A DNA stretch of 64,000 nucleotides from Chromatiales bacterium (GTDB lineage Bacteria > Pseudomonadota > Gammaproteobacteria > Steroidobacterales > GCA-2729495), in the NCBI GenBank assembly GCA_024234935.1, contig JACKNI010000001.1, positions 806,001 to 870,000 of the forward strand, given 5' to 3'. Positions 61,786-64,000 of this stretch are shown here, in pieces. Within the stretch, counting starts at the first letter, position 1; each line of letters begins with the position of its first letter. The position numbers and the translations under genes are program-made. The notes under the pieces were generated by a model, which was not told where the DNA came from, did no database searches, and worked only from the letters and a program-made list of their open reading frames with translations.

Positions 61786-62892
61786 TCAGCGTTTGGGTCG
61801 GCGCGCCTCGACAGCGGGCGTCAGCGGCTGCACATCGGCATTCTGGCCGCGCTGCCGCAGATAGTGATCCATGAGCACGATGGCGAGCATGGCCTCGGCG
61901 ATCGGTACGGCCCGCAGCCCGACGCAGGGATCGTGCCGGCCGGTGGTGGCGATCTCGGCAGCCTCACCCTCCTCGTCTACGGTCGCCCCGGGCAGCCGGA
62001 TGCTTGAGGTCGGCTTCAGCGCCATGCTGAAAAGTATGTCCTGACCGGTCGATATGCCGCCGAGGATGCCGCCAGCCGAGTTGCTGCGGAAACCTGCCGG
62101 TCCTATTTCGTCGCGATGCTCGGTACCCTTTTGTGCCACCACGGCAAAGCCGGCGCCGAGCTCAACCGCACGCACCGCATTGATGCTCATCAGTGCGTGG
62201 GCAATATCGGCCTCAAGCTTGTCGAACACCGGTTCGCCGAGGCCGGCCGGCACGCCCGAGGCGAGCACGTTGACCCGTGCGCCGATCGAGTTGCCCTCCT
62301 TGCGAAGCGCATCCATATACGCCTCGAGTTCTGCCAGGCGGGACGGGTCGGCACAGAAGAACGGATTGTCATCGACGGTTGAAAGGTCCAGCGGTTCGAG
62401 AACCAGCGGACCCAGCTGGCGCAGATAGCCGCGGATTTCCACGCCGAGGCGCTCACGCAGATATTTGCGGGCGATGGCGCCGGCGCCGACGCGCATTGCG
62501 GTTTCGCGGGCCGATGAACGCCCGCCGCCGCGATAGTCCCGCAGGCCGTATTTCTGCTGGTAGGTGTAGTCGGCATGGCCCGGACGGAAGCGGTCCTTGA
62601 TACCCGCATAGTCCTTCGACTTCTGATCGACGTTATCGATCAGCAGGCCGATCGGCGTGCCGGTGGTCAGCCCTTCAAAGACACCGGAAAGGATGCGCAC
62701 CGTGTCCGGCTCGCGACGGCCGGTGGTGTGGCGTGACTTGCCGGGCCGGCGGCGTTCGAGGTCGTGCTGGATGTCGGCCTCCGCAAGCGGCATGCCCGGT
62801 GGACACCCGTCGACGATGCAGCCGATCGCGGGTCCGTGACTCTCACCGAAGGTGGTCACGGAAAACAGTCTGCCTATGGTGTTGCCGGACAT
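61786..62892 (-). CDS. aroC: Chorismate synthase
   Basis: 368 residues. GNTIGRLFSVTTFGESHG opens the protein, GGGRSSARETAMRVGAGAIA is the second signature and DPCVGLRAVPIAEAMLAIV the third; FMN-binding residues are in these segments. It makes chorismate, the branch point of aromatic synthesis. Its start lies 19 bases inside the end of prmB, so the two are coupled. Confidence 0.97.
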   Translation of the reverse strand: MSGNTIGRLFSVTTFGESHGPAIGCIVDGCPPGMPLAEADIQHDLERRRPGKSRHTTGRREPDTVRILSGVFEGLTTGTPIGLLIDNVDQKSKDYAGIKDRFRPGHADYTYQQKYGLRDYRGGGRSSARETAMRVGAGAIARKYLRERLGVEIRGYLRQLGPLVLEPLDLSTVDDNPFFCADPSRLAELEAYMDALRKEGNSIGARVNVLASGVPAGLGEPVFDKLEADIAHALMSINAVRAVELGAGFAVVAQKGTEHRDEIGPAGFRSNSAGGILGGISTGQDILFSMALKPTSSIRLPGATVDEEGEAAEIATTGRHDPCVGLRAVPIAEAMLAIVLMDHYLRQRGQNADVQPLTPAVEARRPKR

Positions 62893-63797
62893 TCACTTGC
62901 TCTCAGATCGACGGCACTAATCAGCGCGATGCCGTCACCGCCGTTTTCAAACTCGGGCCAGATAAATGGCAGCGTCGCAAAACGCGCCTCCAGCAAGGCA
63001 GCCCCGCCGCCAACCTCCAGGGCCAGCCAGCCGTCCGCCGTGAGAAATTGCGTCGCATGTTGCAGGATTCTCGCGGGCGTTGCCATCCCGTCCTCCGCCG
63101 ACAGCAGCGCCAGCTCCGGCTCGTGACGATACTCGTCCGGCAGTGATGCGACCTCTGCGGGCGAAACATAGGGTGGATTGCTGATGATCAGATCGAATAC
63201 CCCGTCGAGCCCCGCATACAGGTCGGCCTCGACCAGCTGCACCCGGCCCGTCACCTTGTGCCGGGCCACGTTTTTCCTCGCCACCTCCAGCGCTGCCGGC
63301 GAGATATCCGTAGCCACCACGCTGCTCTCCGGAAAGGCCAGCGCACAGGCAACCGCCATGCAGCCGCTGCCGGTGCCGATCTCGAGAATCCGGTGGATGC
63401 CATCCGGATCCAGCCAGGGCACAAAGCGCGAGGTGATCAGTTCGGCGAAGGGTGAACGCGGCACCAGCACCCGCTCATCGACATGGAAAGGCAGCCCGGC
63501 GAACCATGCCTCACCGGTCAGGTAGGGCAAGGGCTGACGCGTGCTGATGCGCGCTTCGAGCATCCCGGCCACCTGCCGTTGTCCGGCTGCCGATACCGGC
63601 TGACCATAGACGCGCAACGCATCGGCATGGTCCAGGCCGAGCACGTGGAAAACCAGCGCTGCGGCTTCATCGCGCGCATTGTCAGTGCCATGTCCGAAGC
63701 AGACCGCGCTGCGCTCAAGGGCCCGGGTACAGCGGGCGATCAGCTCGGCAACACTCTGCCCCGCGTTGCTGTCGCCACCAGTCTTTTTGTCTGCCAT
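62874..63797 (-). CDS. prmB: Ribosomal protein uL3 glutamine methyltransferase
   Basis: 307 residues, close to E. coli PrmB (310). The SAM site is ILEIGTGSGCMAVAC (about 138-152) and the catalytic NPPY is at 207-210 in IISNPPYVSP. PLPYLTGEAWFAGLPF and VPRSPFAELI precede it. The pairing with aroC points to PrmB and not to its relative PrmC. AGGGCGCG precedes the ATG at 63797; extra upstream frame is not conserved. Confidence 0.9.
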   Translation of the reverse strand: MADKKTGGDSNAGQSVAELIARCTRALERSAVCFGHGTDNARDEAAALVFHVLGLDHADALRVYGQPVSAAGQRQVAGMLEARISTRQPLPYLTGEAWFAGLPFHVDERVLVPRSPFAELITSRFVPWLDPDGIHRILEIGTGSGCMAVACALAFPESSVVATDISPAALEVARKNVARHKVTGRVQLVEADLYAGLDGVFDLIISNPPYVSPAEVASLPDEYRHEPELALLSAEDGMATPARILQHATQFLTADGWLALEVGGGAALLEARFATLPFIWPEFENGGDGIALISAVDLRASECPATP

Positions 63798-63873
63798 CGC
63801 GCCCTGACCATCAGCATCCGAACCGGCCGTATAGAATACGCTGGTGCCAGACAGGACCGGAACCGGAACCACC

Positions 63874-64000
63874 ATGCTGCAGGGCCTGCCTGATCAGCTC
63901 TTTGTGCTGTTCCAGCGTCTGCTGCCGGGGCGACTGCTGGGACGCATCGTCTACTGGCTGGCGCGTCAACGCGCACCGTGGCTGCGTACCCTGCTGATCA
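63874..64000 (+). CDS. psd: Phosphatidylserine decarboxylase, N-terminal part (cut by window end)
   Basis: Only 42 residues are visible, running off the right edge. DQLFVLFQRLLPGRLLGRIVYW and ARQRAPWLRTLLI resemble the amphipathic start of Psd ('QYlLPk..lsRl.y.lar...wlk..lI'). Psd makes phosphatidylethanolamine. The serine-derived pyruvoyl site would lie outside. It is divergent from prmB with a 76-base gap. Confidence 0.6.
   Translation, partial: MLQGLPDQLFVLFQRLLPGRLLGRIVYWLARQRAPWLRTLLI

Overview
The window reads as chromosome of a GC-rich gammaproteobacterium. The housekeeping order folD / tRNAs / tig-clpP-clpX-lon-hupB / ppiD / fabI / methyltransferase-rnhA-dnaQ / nhaB is the one I know from Pseudomonas and relatives, and prmB-aroC-asd-fimV-truA-accD-folC-dedD-cvpA-purF is the gamma-type order also seen in Pseudomonas and Xanthomonas. 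FimV, DedD, LpxH and a PpiD anchored in the inner membrane all fit a Gram-negative cell. No genus can be fixed from the sequence alone. I see no insertion sequences, prophage genes or CRISPR arrays.

Layout. (1) 1-10.3 kb: an exopolysaccharide locus of the type that accompanies exosortase A. It holds an aminotransferase fragment, an O-antigen-ligase-like protein, two glycosyltransferases, two NodB-type deacetylases (one of the DUF3473 type), a FemAB-like protein, a Wza-like exporter, a long chain-length protein and a cytoplasmic tyrosine kinase. The exosortase itself is not in the window. A perfect CRP-type palindrome lies between the divergent deacetylase and chain-length genes. (2) 10.3-32.4 kb: a second, Wzx/Wzy-type polysaccharide locus, nearly all on the minus strand. 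It runs from nucleotide-sugar enzymes (tviB-like, uronate epimerase, pgi) through a very large SLBB exporter, a Wzz-like protein, flippase, polymerase, methyltransferases and glycosyltransferases to an aminotransferase, a thiamine-dependent E1 alpha/beta pair, a small initiating sugar transferase, a FlaA1/WbpM-like dehydratase and ugd. The middle (about 18.6-25.4 kb) is clearly more AT-rich than its surroundings and looks like an exchanged serotype-like block. (3) 32.4-50.5 kb: conserved backbone (nhaB, dnaQ, rnhA, fabI, ppiD, hupB, lon, clpXP, tig, seven tRNAs, folD, a cyclophilin, lpxH), with an FMN-binding protein and an NTF2-like secreted protein between the tRNAs. (4) 50.5-64 kb: a receiver-like/Ser-Thr kinase fusion, then purF, cvpA, dedD, folC, accD, truA, fimV, asd, aroC, prmB and the start of psd.

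How the genes fit together. Ugd, the uronate epimerase and the TviB-like dehydrogenase would supply UDP-GlcA, UDP-GalA and an N-acetylated uronic acid. The WbpM-like dehydratase and the aminotransferase would supply a 4-amino-6-deoxy sugar, matching the PglC-sized initiating transferase. Repeat units would be built by the glycosyltransferases, flipped by Wzx, polymerised by Wzy under Wzz control and exported through the SLBB protein. The E1 alpha/beta pair has no E2 or E3 partner here and is the most unusual part: its genes are physically interlocked with the aminotransferase and the initiating transferase, suggesting a thiamine-dependent step in making an unusual sugar. That step is an inference, not something the sequence proves.
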